Source of the DNA: Isoetes taiwanensis
Taxonomy: Eukaryota > Streptophyta > Lycopodiopsida > Isoetales > Isoetaceae
Length of the DNA stretch: 64,000 nucleotides
Direction of reading: 5' to 3'
Assembly (NCBI GenBank): GCA_021234155.1
Contig: JAJEKV010000033.1
Span: 15,571,422-15,635,421 of the forward strand
This document shows, piece by piece, positions 21,546 to 32,759 of the stretch. The position numbers and the translations under genes are program-made. The notes under the pieces are model-generated. The model was not told the origin of the DNA. It saw only the letters and a list, made by a program, of their open reading frames with translations, and searched no databases. How positions within the stretch are numbered: position 1 is the stretch's first letter; each line of letters starts with the position of its first letter.

Positions 21546-23329
21546 CAGGGATAGGTTCAATACGCTGTACGTTTTATATGGAATACGTATGAATTGTATG
21601 ATACGGCACAAATTTGCCGTATAAAACGCAAAAAATACGGCAAAAAACAATTCCGGCGTCGGAAGATTTTTCTCTTCGCCAAAACAACTAAACCGCGTGA
21701 TGCGAAAATTTTTTCGTCTGCGAAATCTTCGAACGGCGTCACGAAATTAAAATTTTTCGCGTGCGGGCAAACGCGCGCCATTTTTTACGGCGTCGCCGGT
21801 GTGGTGTTCGGCGTCTGTGAACATTTTTCCGCGGCGTCTGTAGAAAGGCTTTCAGCGTCTGTATTGTTTTTTCCGCGTCTTGTTCAGTTTTACGCCCCCA
21901 TTTAAAATTTGAACTTTCAAGGGCGCTGTTAATAGTATATATAAGAAAAACGTGATTAGCCCTAGAATTCACCTCTCGAAGTTGACGCCCGGTTGAGTCT
22001 TTACTCCTTGAAAAGCGGTTCGCCTTTGAGTTGTTTTCCGTCCGCGACGCGGAAAATTTTTTGGAGCTGAGTTTTGCCCCATTTACTAAGCAAAAAATCT
22101 TTGGGTCCCAACCCCTTTGGCCCGCGTTGTGCGTAACATATGCATTGTGAGCTTGCTCCTTTGCATATATCGTAATCAAGTATATATAAGAAAACCTCTG
22201 GACGTGATTAGCCCTAGAATTCACCTCTCGAATGGCGTGTTTTGTGGATACTTTGGGAGTTTGTAATCCGGTAAATGGTTGTTGAGTCAAAATACAATCC
22301 TTGGAAAAACGGTTCGCCTTTTGAGGTGTCTTATCTGGTTTTTTAAAGGATGCCATCGAGAGATTGTCTCGATCGGATGGGGGATCATACGAAAACAAAG
22401 AATAATAATATGAGATCCGAGGAAAAATGCGCCAAACACCGTTTAAAAAGCCCCGCCCTTCGAAATGCTTTTCCGTTTTGGAAAGGTGTAAAAATGTTGT
22501 GTTAGGGTGCATGCAACCGTTTGTCATGCCATCAAAATCCTATTCTTGGGTCCTCGGAAAGGTCTGGAACCCCTTCACAAGCTTCGTAGTATACTTGCTG
22601 CGCCAAAACTCTTACTAAACTCACGGTGGGGTAAATGTCCCTTCATTGTGACATGCTCCTTTGCATTTTGCTCGAACACGATAATCTTGCACTTCCTTTA
22701 TAGTTACTAGGCCACTCTCTTTCAAACTCATTCTTGTCCAAATTTGTGATTACATCGACATTGCTCCATGCGGACAATAGCGAGCCCTCGCCTCGCTACA
22801 TTATGCACCTGGTGCAATTATCCTCTTTGGAACTTCATGCATCTACCTTCTTAACTCGAGGTGCGATACTCATTCATATGTGTCATGCATCTACCATTTG
22901 CCGAGGTGCATTTCAAGGTTCTCCATGCCTTCTTTGCCAAGGAGAGGGGGTCCTCAAATTAGAGGGACCAAAAATCATGCTGATCCCCGCTGCTCGGCGC
23001 ACCCACATTCCGTGGAATTGGATTGATTCTTAAATCTGACCGGAGACATAATTATAGTCTTTGATGTATCTATAAAAAGGCTTGTATAGGTCTGCCTTTG
23101 ACTTCTTGTCTTTATAATTTTTTAGTGAATATAAAAAAAAGCAGTTAAATAACACAAAAAACACCGTGGGAAAAGTGGACAATAATTTTTTTCAAATAGC
23201 ATCAAACAAGTGTTTAATGAATTTAATTGGAATATTATGTAATACAAGAATGTTTGAATGTAAGTTTATGGTCTTGTGAATAACAGAATATGCACGCTAG
23301 GCGTGACTAGGACCAGCTTGGTCTAATGC
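21546..23329 (+). mobile_element. hAT element, 5' portion, copy 2
   Basis: Begins CAGGGATAGGTTCAATACG directly after TTCAAAAC (21538-21545), exactly as the full element at 50512. It is collinear with 50512-52733 but heavily altered, above all at CAG/CTG sites, and partly shuffled: the string GATTAGCCCTAGAATTCACC appears at about 21955 and again at about 22205. It stops at 23329 (TTGGTCTAATGC) and joins unrelated sequence, so the right end is missing. The BED transposase region and the minus-strand ORFs are not readable here. Confidence 0.85.
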
Positions 23330-23529
23330 TTGCTAACCAAACCAGGGCTCTGGCCGACTTTGCATGAAGGATGCCATCGAGAGATTCCCCGGCGGTGAAA
23401 TCCCAATTAGACGAAATCCTGAAGGAAAAAATCTTGTTGTTCTAAACTCCCGATCAAATGAAAGATTGCACCGACTTATGGAGGAGAAAAAGAAAAGAAA
23501 AGTCAGATCCTGGAAGAATCTCTGACAGA

Positions 23530-24450
23530 TGCTTTGGTCACAACAATTTGCATGGGTTCTGAGATGGCCAAGAAGGAAGCTGTTACCAAGCTCAGGCTTT
23601 TATTAAAAGTAGATGAAACCAGCAGAATGGCGATCAGTGACGCCAGAAACCATTCCCATGCTTATCTGACTTCCTAACTCGATGATTCTCAAGTCCGGGA
23701 GAATGCAATTGCATGTCTGCTTAATATATGCCTTCATGATAAAAACAAGAGGGCAATTATGGATATTCCGAAACTCGGATAATATTAGCAAGGCCTTAAA
23801 TGCGGGGCTTGACTATAGCAGCCAAACACAAGTCTTTCTTTGCAACACTTTTAACCTTATGTCAATAAAGGAGTATAGGGATACAAAGGTGAGAATGATG
23901 CAATTATACACGGCTTTCTCATTGCTAGAGGATAGTGCTTTTCAGTCTAAAAAGATGCTCTAGAGGGTCTTTTTTCATCTTTCCTCATCCGATATGAATA
24001 AGTTACCGGTTCAGATGCGAGTCACGGTTTGAAACCGCTATCGATAATTCATATCATGATAGAAGGGCGCCGCTTGAACATTCAAAGAATGGAAGGTTGG
24101 TTCAGGATATATTGGCAATATTAAGTATGATAGGTAAATGTCAAGAAGGGGCATTGAAAATAAGTCGAGCAGGTGCAATTCCCTCCTAGTTGAAATCCTC
24201 GAACCCACGCTTGGACAATGAGAAGCCGTGAAAATGCAGTTCTTTGTGCTTCTAAATTTGTGCCGGGCAATTGGTCGAGGCAATAGTAGAGGAAGTTGTT
24301 AATTGCAACTCATGTATGTCGGACTCTGTGCACTTGTGTCTTCGGGTTAAATGCCTTGGCCGCCGTAAGGCCGGTGCTTTTTGATCTTGATGGTAAATGA
24401 AAGATGCGTGTGAAGGAGGAACGAAGAATTCTGGCCAGCACATTGTTACA
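23530..24450 (+). pseudogene. ARM-repeat (plant U-box-like) protein fragment
   Basis: Frames on the plus strand, shifting several times, read AKKEAVTKLRLLLKVDETSR MAISDA, then DDSQVRENAIACLLNICLHD KNKRAIM, then ENDAIIHGFLIA and EDSAFQSKKDALEGLFSSFL, then ISRAGAIP-like and SRENAVLCASKF. Gly-Ala-Ile-Pro-x-Leu followed by D-x-x-x-x-E-N-A-x-x-x-L-L-N-L is the armadillo signature of plant U-box ubiquitin ligases. No U-box domain was found upstream. Five or more frame changes in 900 bp make it a pseudogene unless they are consensus errors. Confidence 0.75.
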
Positions 24451-24654
24451 TATCTGTTTGGATGGTCTTCTTTGGACTAAAATATGATGTTCTAGAATGG
24501 GACTCGCATGAAACCAACAAACCGCCCACTTAGACTTGCTTCTCAACATCACCAACAAAACAACAAGACAAACCAAAACCTCCCAGAGGAGGAGGGGCTG
24601 ATTCTGTAGCGTGCCAGCGATAAAAATACAATAACAAAGAAGGGGGAGGGTGGG

Positions 24655-25165
24655 TTCAAAGAGAATAAGGTACTGCTGAGAAGAGGAAGCCCCGATGAGA
24701 AGTCGGGCGTAAATGCCTAAAATAGCGAACTCCCAACGAATCGGGCATGCGCCGCGATGCATGCAAAACATGCATGCTCGTCCCATTCTAGAATGGCGAT
24801 CCGATGTCTCCCGATCGATGGGATTCTAGAATGGGACTCGCGATGAAACCAACAAACCGCCCGAATACCAAAGGACTTCCTTAACAAACTAGGATCGAGG
24901 GCGAAGGTCACGGGATGAAGGCTAAAGGTCGAGAAGCGGACAAAGATGAAAGAAACGCCAAATTAGCCAAACCGGGCGCAGAAGAAGCCCCTCCCGCCTG
25001 GAAACAATTCAAAGAGAATAAGGTACTGCTGAGAGAGAAGAGGAAGCGCCGATGAGAAGTCGAAGCAGAAATGCGCCTAAAATAGCGAACTCCCAACCAG
25101 AACGGGCATGCGCCGCCCGCATGCATGCAAAACATGCATGCTCGTCCCATTCTAGAATGGCGATC
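24655..25165. repeat. Direct repeat of about 155 bp (24655-24825 and 25008-25165)
   Basis: AAAGAGAATAAGGTACTGCT through GGCATGCGCCGC, ATGCATGCAAAACATGCATG and CTCGTCCCATTCTAGAATGG to GGCGATCCGATGTCTC occurs twice. A second shared box, TTCTAGAATGGGACTCGC followed by CCAACAAACCGCCC, lies at 24490 and 24823. Minus-strand ORFs beginning MGRACMFCMH are products of this repeat and are not called as genes. Confidence 0.85.
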
Positions 25166-25264
25166 CGATGTCTCGGATCGATGGGATCAGCTTTATGTAA
25201 AGAGGATGAGTGTCAAATACAAAATTGCCAATCTGAAGGTTTGATCATGATGATTTGTGGCCAT

Positions 25265-25740
25265 TTTGATGGTATCACATGGTTTGCCATGACTTTTAGG
25301 CCTGCCATCAAAATCCTAATCTCAAAGATTTGTCGACTTCGCAAAATAAAAAGGAAGCTTGCTTTCTATGGTCGCTATCTCTCTTTTGTTGGAAGAATGG
25401 TTTTAGCTAACTTCCTGTTGGCTAATGCCCATATTCAACTCTAGTTGCTTTGAAATCTATTTACCAACAGATCTGAGGGCGGTTTGCTCAAGCTTTAGCA
25501 GGTAAGTACGTTTGGAGGTTCCTTCTTGGATAATCTCACCATGTAGCTTTTTTACTAAATATTGGCTTTCTAAAAGCCATTCGGGTGGACATCCAACCAT
25601 TGAACATTAACTTTACCGAACTCTATCCTGCTGCCTAAATGTTGTCCTCTTAGAAGAATTCTTTTATCTGTTTTTGATCATGCACCAGTTGACATATCAA
25701 ACTCAACACGCTATCTTTTGGTGTCCCCTAGTCTATGATA
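25265..25740 (+). pseudogene. LINE RT thumb fragment
   Basis: The frame reads KIKRKLAFYGRYLSFVGRMV LANFLLANAHIQL, close to the thumb segment of plant LINE RTs (KLxxWxxRYLSFAGRxxLxxxVL). Further frames to about 25740 are decayed. A short, old LINE remnant with no RT catalytic box nearby. Confidence 0.65.
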
Positions 25741-27063
25741 ATCAGAATGAGTGCCTGGTACTGAGAAACCTCCTTTGGCTTCAAATCCCATTGGTAATGG
25801 CAGCAAAATCACTGCGTAACCTAATAATATCATTCTTAACTTTTTTCTAGACATTGGAAGTTAATAATATCAAACAAGCAGCTCCAATTTTGAAGTATTT
25901 ATTCTACTCCAAACAATAGGAATATCTATGCTAAGGCTGCTACTAAGTGGAGTATTTAATATCAGGAATGTCGGGAAATCCAAATTGCTCTGCTATACAT
26001 CACATAATATATTATATCTATTTTTGCAATATTTGATCACTTTGGGAGTGGCTAAATGTACCTCTCCATAACAATCCTTTCGGCTCCTTTGAGCTATAAT
26101 GTCACTTTTATGGATGCCTCAATAACCCTGGGTCAATCTGAAAACACAGAAATAGGGTTTGTCTTGGTAGTATACAATAGATTAAGGATGCAATTACAAA
26201 AAACTTGCCTCTTCAAGGCTACGACGATAGAAACTTGCCTCTTTAAGGTGGTTACTTTGTTGGTTTATTTCTGTCATTTTCAATCCAGGATACTGATTGT
26301 GAACTCCTTTTTGATAGGGTACATGGAGGATTCAACACATATGAGGAATGTCAAACCTTTATATCATTATGGATGAACTTGTTTAGGATAAAGATAAAGA
26401 AAAAGGTTTTTTACGTCCATGGTGATCCAAACGGGCCATGGAACGGGAACTGAACAAAAGCCGTGAGACCGAACAGAACTCGGGGGCTATGCTCTATAAC
26501 AAGTCATGCTTGCAATAACAAGAAAAAAAAAATTGCAAAATAATGCATTTGGCATCATGAATAGTTGGAGTTAACTTCCACCTATGCTAGAAAATATAAT
26601 ATACGGTTGAAAATATATGGTATATATTATGAACCTATTGAAACACAAGATCTTCATCCTTGCTGGTTGCATAGTCCTTAGTGGTGGGTACAAAGTCTAG
26701 AGTGATACGTGATCTTCATTAAAAGATGAAACTACGTGGGAGGTGGAATCCCATCAAGTTTGCGCACATGGCACATGCCATATCGACATCCAACATTTTA
26801 GGAAATTGGGATTGATTTGAATTTTGCTATCTAATCCAACGAATCGAAATGGATCTTTCTAGATGTAACAAATGATGAGCAATCCTTTCGGTGATGAAAG
26901 CGAATTTTGCGATTGACTAAATTTTTGCTATTTGTTCCATAAACGCCGGTAGGGTTTAGCAAATAAGGGAGATTGCTCACAGAGGTCGACTCCTCTAGAG
27001 TTAATAAATTGGTAGTAATATTGGCCTGCAGGTGCTTCATGTCAGCTTTTGCGGTAATATGAG
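25741..27063. other. No gene recognised
   Basis: Possible continuation of decayed LINE sequence up to about 26050. A minus-strand frame at 26831-27115 has a hydrophobic start but runs into the arm of foldback element F5 and matches nothing known to me. Confidence 0.5.
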
Positions 27064-27502
27064 AACACACAACTACCATTAACATTATTAACATAAACCA
27101 TTGCATTCTACACATTTAAATTAAAATCCCCCTTAAACCCCCTTTGGTTTGGGTGCATATTCACACGGAGGTTACTCAGAACAAGAGAGTCTGTTGGATG
27201 GGCATATTTGCCCTTTATTCCAAGATCCGGACCGTTACATAGCGATCCTCGTTTGTGGGGTATGCATATACAAGTTTTTGTATATAGTATATTAAGGTTT
27301 GCAAAATACTATAAGGTTTGAAAAGAATGTACTTAATGGTGTTAATTTTATACATGTATTGTAAATATATTTTTGGGGCTCTTTGCGCCCCTCGTAACCC
27401 CGTGAATATGCACCCAAACCAAAGGGGGTTTAAGGGGGATTTTAATTTAAATGTGTTAAATGCAATGGTTTATGTTAATAATGTTAATGGTAGTTGTGTG
27501 TT
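27064..27502 (+). mobile_element. Foldback/MITE element F5
   Basis: Arms begin AACACACAACTACCATTAAC and end with its reverse complement. Inner arm motifs and core match F3 (13478). It is followed at about 27528 by the palindrome GGGCCCTTCGGGCCC and then CTAACGCAAACATAGGTAAA, as after F3. No coding capacity. Confidence 0.85.
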
Positions 27503-27949
27503 GATTGTTATATTAAAAAAAATTTTGGGCCCTTCGGGCCCTAACTAACGCAAACATAGGTAAATAAAGCCAGTACCACTAGTTCAAGAAAATTAACTAT
27601 CAAAATAAATACCCCCTTCTATTGTAAACTGCACATTGTCATGCATATGCTAGTGCATATGGTAACATGTCTTTGGTATCAATGCAAGCTTTTTTGGCAT
27701 GGCAAGCATTCATAAGCATATGGCATATGCAAAACAAATTTAATTCTACAAAGAGGGAGCATGAATACAAAAGAAATGGCAATCATAACCGGCAGTGGCA
27801 TCCACAAATAAGAATATTCATAGGATAAAAAACAAGATATGATTTATAATGATCCCCGAGCTGCCAAGATTGCAAATTCTTCTTTGGAAAAACCAGATTA
27901 TGGTAATGTCACAGTAGAAATAGAACAAAGTTGGGCAATCCCTAATGGT
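27503..27949. other. Non-coding; intron-like flank of the DEG protease exons
   Basis: Contains ATATGCTAGTGCATATGGTA shared with 14155. Further DEG exons were looked for on the minus strand and not found. Confidence 0.45.
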
Positions 27950-28076
27950 TTTTGTTGGTGCTGTTGGTTCGACTCTCCTTATATACGCACTCCCTTTTGG
28001 TTTGCTTCCATGCCAACTGCTTTATGAAGATCAGGGTTCTCCATCTTCTGCCATTCAACACTCAAAACAGGAAATC
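27950..28076 (-). pseudogene. DEG-type serine protease, PDZ-linker exon
   Basis: Follows a CTTGCAG acceptor on the minus strand and joins in phase with the exon at 28152-28325. It reads [32 protein letters not shown], and then, after a 2-base shift, RRVEPTAP. This is the region between protease and first PDZ domain in plant DEG9-like proteases. The 2-base insertion (CGTATATAAGG) introduces a stop, so the exon is broken unless that is an error. Confidence 0.8.
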
Positions 28077-28151
28077 CTGCAAGAAATGGGAATATCATCA
28101 GAACATGCAGGACAAAAAACAAAAAATGACGTGGTCTTCACTTAATACAAC

Positions 28152-28325
28152 CTGTATAATCTCCAGTCCGTTCGAAGTCCTCAATAAAATGTTTAATAAC
28201 GGGTGTAGGTATGACATATCCAATATTCTCTGCATCTTCATGCTTCAATGATTGAAATGCAATACCAACACTCGGTCATTAAATGCAGGTCCACCAGAAT
28301 TGCCCAAGTTTATGGCTGCGTCAAT
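28152..28325 (-). pseudogene. DEG-type serine protease, catalytic-Ser exon
   Basis: Acceptor CTCGACAG, then [18 protein letters not shown], then after a frame change [37 protein letters not shown] and a donor (ACAG|GTTG). GNSGG holds the nucleophile Ser of the trypsin-like DegP/HtrA fold. The [18 protein letters not shown] stretch is characteristic of plant DEG9-like enzymes (ATP-independent nuclear/nucleolar proteases). His and Asp of the triad would be on upstream exons, which are not in the window. The acceptor lies at the edge of the block shared with 11830 and 57395, so the triplicated RPLP0 region begins inside a DEG intron. Confidence 0.85.
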
Positions 28326-28570
28326 CTGTCGAGCAAAATGTGTCTCTCGTCAAAATTTAAAAATGTATATATATAACTCCAAAGAAATCAAATGAATAAG
28401 CATTACAATTCACTCTGCACACCTAACAATAACCATGCACATAAGATGTGACTTCAATTCTAGAAACAACTCCACTTGTAACTGATATTGTGTCGCCACC
28501 AATTGGATAGCCAACTACAGTAACAGCATCCTGCAAACGTGGTAATACTTCAAACTCAACAGGAACTCAC

Positions 28571-29357
28571 CAGCAGTTACAGCAACTGGAGCTGTAGCAA
28601 CAGCAAACTTGGAGGGATCCTTCAAAAATTCTTTAACCTGATCTGCCTGTGGATATGAATATTCTATTGCAAGGGCAACTGAAAGAACATTTTTATACGA
28701 AAAGAAATGAGCAGCTGCTGTCAAAGTAGGGTATCCTACTGCCGATGACAATGCAACCACCATTGAAACACCAGAAGAGAACTTAGCCATCAGATCATCC
28801 TCAGTCAAGTCAAGGACTGCAGGATCAAAAACTGAACCATAAGAAAATGGACGAATGCCAAGCTTTGCAAGCAAAGTTGCCTCAGATGAACCAACTTTAT
28901 CTCCTTTTTTAATCAAATCCACATTGGACACAATTTCCACAGTTCCCTTATTAATCTTTGTGGGAATGTTAAGAACATGGAAGAAGGACGTTTGAGAAGG
29001 ATCAAGCCCTGTGTTTCCAGGAGGTATGGTCACATCAATTGGGGCTACAAGCCCAACACGAGCAGGTGCACCCACCTTGTACTTGGCAACTTCTTCTCTG
29101 ACTTCCTTTAGATCCCCTTTTGTAAAAATAAGTCCCACGTTGCCCACAAGAAGAGATATCAGATTCAAAACAGCCGTATTTCCAGTTTTCTCTGCGTAAA
29201 CTCGAATGGTTCTTTTCATCATGGTATTCTTCCCCATAAGTCACGACAGATTCTGCCTTAAACCCTTCCCGATTTGCTGCATTTGAGTAGACCCAACATT
29301 ATCCGCTACCACGGATCAAAGCCTTGGAGTACTCCTCCAAAAGCTCACACATCTTTT
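28571..29357 (-). pseudogene. RPLP0: 60S ribosomal stalk protein P0 (RPLP0) exon 2, copy 2
   Basis: The best preserved of three copies. Acceptor CTTTAG precedes it, and it reads through [60 protein letters not shown] and [20 protein letters not shown] to [13 protein letters not shown], ending at the donor GTGAGT. Near 29240-29320 single-base shifts break the frame (GTCACGACAG for GTACGACAG). The usual LVVQSVYDNG after PFSYG is absent, as in the other two copies. 'NSYKNV' is reduced to 'SYKNV'. One exon of a multi-exon gene; first and last exons are missing, so it is not a processed retrocopy. Confidence 0.92.
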
Positions 29358-30091
29358 CTAAAGTATTATATGTACCGGGTTATTAGTGATGGCAAATTAA
29401 AAGAGGCCGAACCTTTGCAAAAAGAGAAAGGGAGGTGAATGCCTACCAGAACTAAGAACAGGAATCGGATAGCTACAAAGACCGATTATTTGCAGAATAT
29501 CAAAACAGGCCGCCACGGATTTCCTGACGCATCATAGCTTTGACACAAAAGAAATAGCTATTTCTGGAAGTTGAACATTCATTTCTTTCTGATGCTTGCT
29601 CCAGCCTTCTTGTTCTCGATGCTTGCTCTAGCCTACCGAAGCACCACAAAAAGTGCTCCACCTCTGCAGAATTTGTGCCTTCCGCTAGCAAACCCTATCT
29701 AGCAAACCCTATTTCTAAATGGCTCGAGGGTTGCATGTGAAGGAGTCTGAATAAGCTAATTGAAAAAAAAATACAACATGGCCCATGGGTCTAAACCATT
29801 GAACAAAAAACACTAAAATTAATGTAGGCGTATATGCACTCTAGATATACTAATTAGTAGTTCCCATGCAATACGTTTTCGAAATCATATGAAAACCATA
29901 GGAAAAATAGTACAAAAATACAAGACCAACCCCCTGTTATTATGCTAGATATGCACCCACTAAAAGAACAACAACTAAGCGGCGATGCTTTCACGGTAAT
30001 ATGAAAACTTAGTTGTTTCTTTAGTTGTTTGTACACATATGCATCCACTAAAAAGAACAACTAGCGGCGGCGATCGCCGCCGCGACAAAGT
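29358..30091. other. Non-coding flank with 20-bp GC palindrome at 30064-30083
   Basis: Same flank as in copies 1 and 3. Contains the terminus-family motif CCCCCTGTTATTATGCTAGA at about 29930 and two direct copies of a CACTAAAAxGAACAAC box. The second ends in GCGGCGGCGATCGCCGCCGC. Confidence 0.6.
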
Positions 30092-30190
30092 CTTGTAAGA
30101 TTTATGATACTTCACACAATTTATTGCATTTCAAAAATTTAACACAATCTCTGAAATGCCATAATTGTGTGAAATATCATAAAATCTTGT
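30092..30190. repeat. 99-bp imperfect hairpin (short MITE-like)
   Basis: CTTGTAAGATTTATGATACT opens it and its near reverse complement closes it (TATCATAAAATCTTG). The inner arms CACACAATTTATTGCATTTC and AATGCCATAATTGTGTGAAA also pair. The same unit lies at 59180-59275, where the outer right arm is partly lost. Confidence 0.65.
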
Positions 30191-31990
30191 ATCTGGAAAA
30201 CAATGGTTCCGTGCGAGAAGAGAAAAGAATTAGCAGTGGTCCATGATAACCTTAGAACTTCGTGCTAGGTCAATGATATCTAGACATCTGGTTCAGGCTT
30301 TTTTCCCTTTGGAATCTATGGTGGAACCATGGTACCCATTGCAAAGAAGGTCATGATGTCCGAGGGACAGATGTCATTGAACTTGAATATGCATGCAGTT
30401 GGAAGCAAGAGTGGATCATGTATCTTGTGAACACTTCTCTTCCACGGGCTTTTGAATTATGCGCCATGGTTTGGCCCCTTCGCTCGCAAAGATCCCTTCA
30501 CAAACAAGATTCGGCAACACGAAAGAGACAAATAGTGTCGAGTTCGAAGAAGCCCATGGAAGGCAGCATGTTCTCGAGCCACTAAGGTCAACGATTGCTC
30601 CTGAATTCTAGGAACGAGCCATCGACGATCTTAAGTATCTCAAGTTGAAAGCAACTGGAATTCCCAATCTTTCTTTCTCTGCCTCTCTGGATCAATGTGG
30701 TGTAGTCACTTTCTAGGCTCCATTATTCAAAGAGGCGTGGTTGCAAGACCATCAAAGTTCCCATATGCACTCTCCATGTTCAATGCTCCAGTGTAATATC
30801 TCAATGGCATCGGGGACTTACCTTGGGCACTATAGTTGGAATCATTGTTCTCACTACAAAGCACAATGGTTGAAACGAAATGGCTACATTTCAGCGTTAC
30901 CTCCCTCCAGGTCACAAAGAGGTTTCCACCGCCTCTTGCATTCATCTCTTAGGATCAATACAACTTAGCTCCTTGCTAAGCTCTATTGCACAAAGAGATG
31001 AATGCCGCTGATGAATTCTTGGAAATCTTGTTGTAAGAGTGGATCATGTATCTTGTGAATCTGCTTCATTTTGATGGGCTCTTGAATAGTCTAAACGTCG
31101 TTTGACCCCTTCGCGCGTAAAGATCCCTTGAGCAAGATTTTGCAGCATCTTGAAGAGACAAAAGCGTCGAGTTTAATAAGCCCATTGAAGGTTGCGGGTT
31201 CTCGAGGCACTAAGGTCGGTGATTGCGCCTAAATTTAAGAAACTCTTGAACCTTAGATGGTTCTCAAATTATTATGTAATTTTGCGAGTGAAAATAACAA
31301 ATGAAGAGAGATACAAATGAAATGACAAAATTTATTGTTTTATTCACAAGTTGTTTATTCTTCCACGCGTCACATTAGATCTTGCCCATCGACCTTTGGA
31401 GAGTCAAGCGGATCAAGACATGTGGTTAATTCCTCGACAAAACTTGTTGTATTGATGGGAGCAAGATCACCCACCCCTCGTGTCAAATTCTTCGTTTTCT
31501 TGGCTACCGCTGGATTGATCCAAGAATATGTTTTTCTAGGTCATCTTTGTCGTTGATTGTAAATTGGTGCATTGAATATACGTACCAGCGTGGATCCAAA
31601 GCAAGTACTAACAAGGTTTGGAGGTGTTGGCCTTCATTCTCACCGTCGGCTATTTCAATTGTCTTGGCCATTCCTTTCTCGCCCATGCTACACCTTTCGA
31701 CCCTAGCCCACCCTCTAATTGGTACGTTGGCGCAGCAAGAGGGATGGTGTAGTTGCTTTCTTCTGCTTCGTGCTCCCCTGGTTGTCCCTTGTCTTTTTTT
31801 GCTATTATTCTTCATTTTGCGTATCACATCTAATCTTTGTTTTGGTGTGTTATGAGAGATCTTGTTTTTTTGTGGTCAAAATAATAATTCGAAAAACATG
31901 AATGACATATGAACCATTAAGCATACAGCTCCCATAACACACCAAAACAAGGATTTCAAAATTTTGCTTTATTACTTTTTTGAAATCTTA
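30191..31990. other. Duplicated block E, function unknown, possible coding remnant
   Basis: Collinear with 59266-61515. On plus, two related segments about 600 bp apart start TGGATCATGTATCTTGTGAA and share AAAGATCCCTT and GAGGCACTAAGGT-like boxes (30413-30600 and 31043-31230). Frames in both give (W)IMYLVNLL...FARKDPF and VLRVLEALRL. These look like two tandem copies of a decayed exon, but I do not recognise the protein. Minus-strand frame 31504-31827 is basic at its N-terminus and unrecognised. Confidence 0.4.
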
Positions 31991-32584
31991 GAAATTAGGT
32001 TTTTTCTTTTTTTTTTTAGTTTGTGGTTTGAAAGACAAAGTACAAGGCGGCCAATTTCTTTATTTTATTCACTCATTCTCCTCTTTAAGTATATTCATTT
32101 TTTAGTAAATTTGTGAAATTCGTCTCTGTTATTTCTTTAACACGCTTCTTTTCTTTCCTTTTGTTTTACTTACTATTTGAAAACGCATTTAGCAACTTGA
32201 TGAGCAATATATGAAGCATTTCATTTACCAAAGTATGAAATACTTGATAGTGCTTCATTAAAATCCATACAAAAGAATTTGAAATTTTATTTGGGCCGTT
32301 CAACAAACATAGTTTCTGTTTAAATCCCCGGGCGGGCACGTACATTTAGATCCATTTGAAAAATGCAGTCCATTTGAAAAATGCTACTTCTCTGCGGAGC
32401 TTTCCATGGCGACACTCGGCTTTTTAATGCTCTGCTGGACGGCACAAAAGCCATGGCCTCTTGTTCATACCACAAAACACAGTAGGTCAAAAACCCCTTC
32501 TAAGAAATTAGAAACGGGCTTTGTATGATTGGCTGTCCTTGAGAATTATTGTTGGAATTGTTGTCATGCCATATTGATAATTAA
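31991..32584. other. No gene recognised
   Basis: T-rich sequence past the end of block E; no conserved frame. Confidence 0.5.
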
Positions 32585-32613
32585 CTAGAAACGTGTGTCC
32601 GGCGATGCCGGGC
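32585..32613 (-). mobile_element. Helitron-type 3' terminus
   Basis: Minus strand: hairpin GCCCGGCATCGCCGGAC (32597-32613), spacer ACACGTTT, then CTAG followed by T. Same layout as at 4364 and 41757, with one mismatch in the stem. Confidence 0.55.
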
Positions 32614-32742
32614 ATTAGTTGTGGACGTGTGGAATGGTTAGTGTAATGGAATTAATCCGTCCTATATGTAATGGAGCGTGAAATATGAGATTTTGTTATC
32701 TAGAAAGAAGATCAGGCAAGTCAAATATTATCTTAAACGTGT

Positions 32743-32759
32743 GCCCGGCGTTGCCGGGC
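32743..32759 (-). repeat. Helitron-like terminal hairpin without CTAG
   Basis: GCCCGGCGTTGCCGGGC preceded on plus by AAACGTGT as in the neighbouring end. The following bases on the minus strand are TTTAAGA in place of CTAGT, so the end is decayed or the hairpin is internal. Confidence 0.4.

Noticed and set aside
24310-25150. Minus-strand ORFs beginning MGRACMFCMH
   Set aside because: They arise from a 155-bp direct repeat with ATGCATGC motifs and are out of frame with each other.
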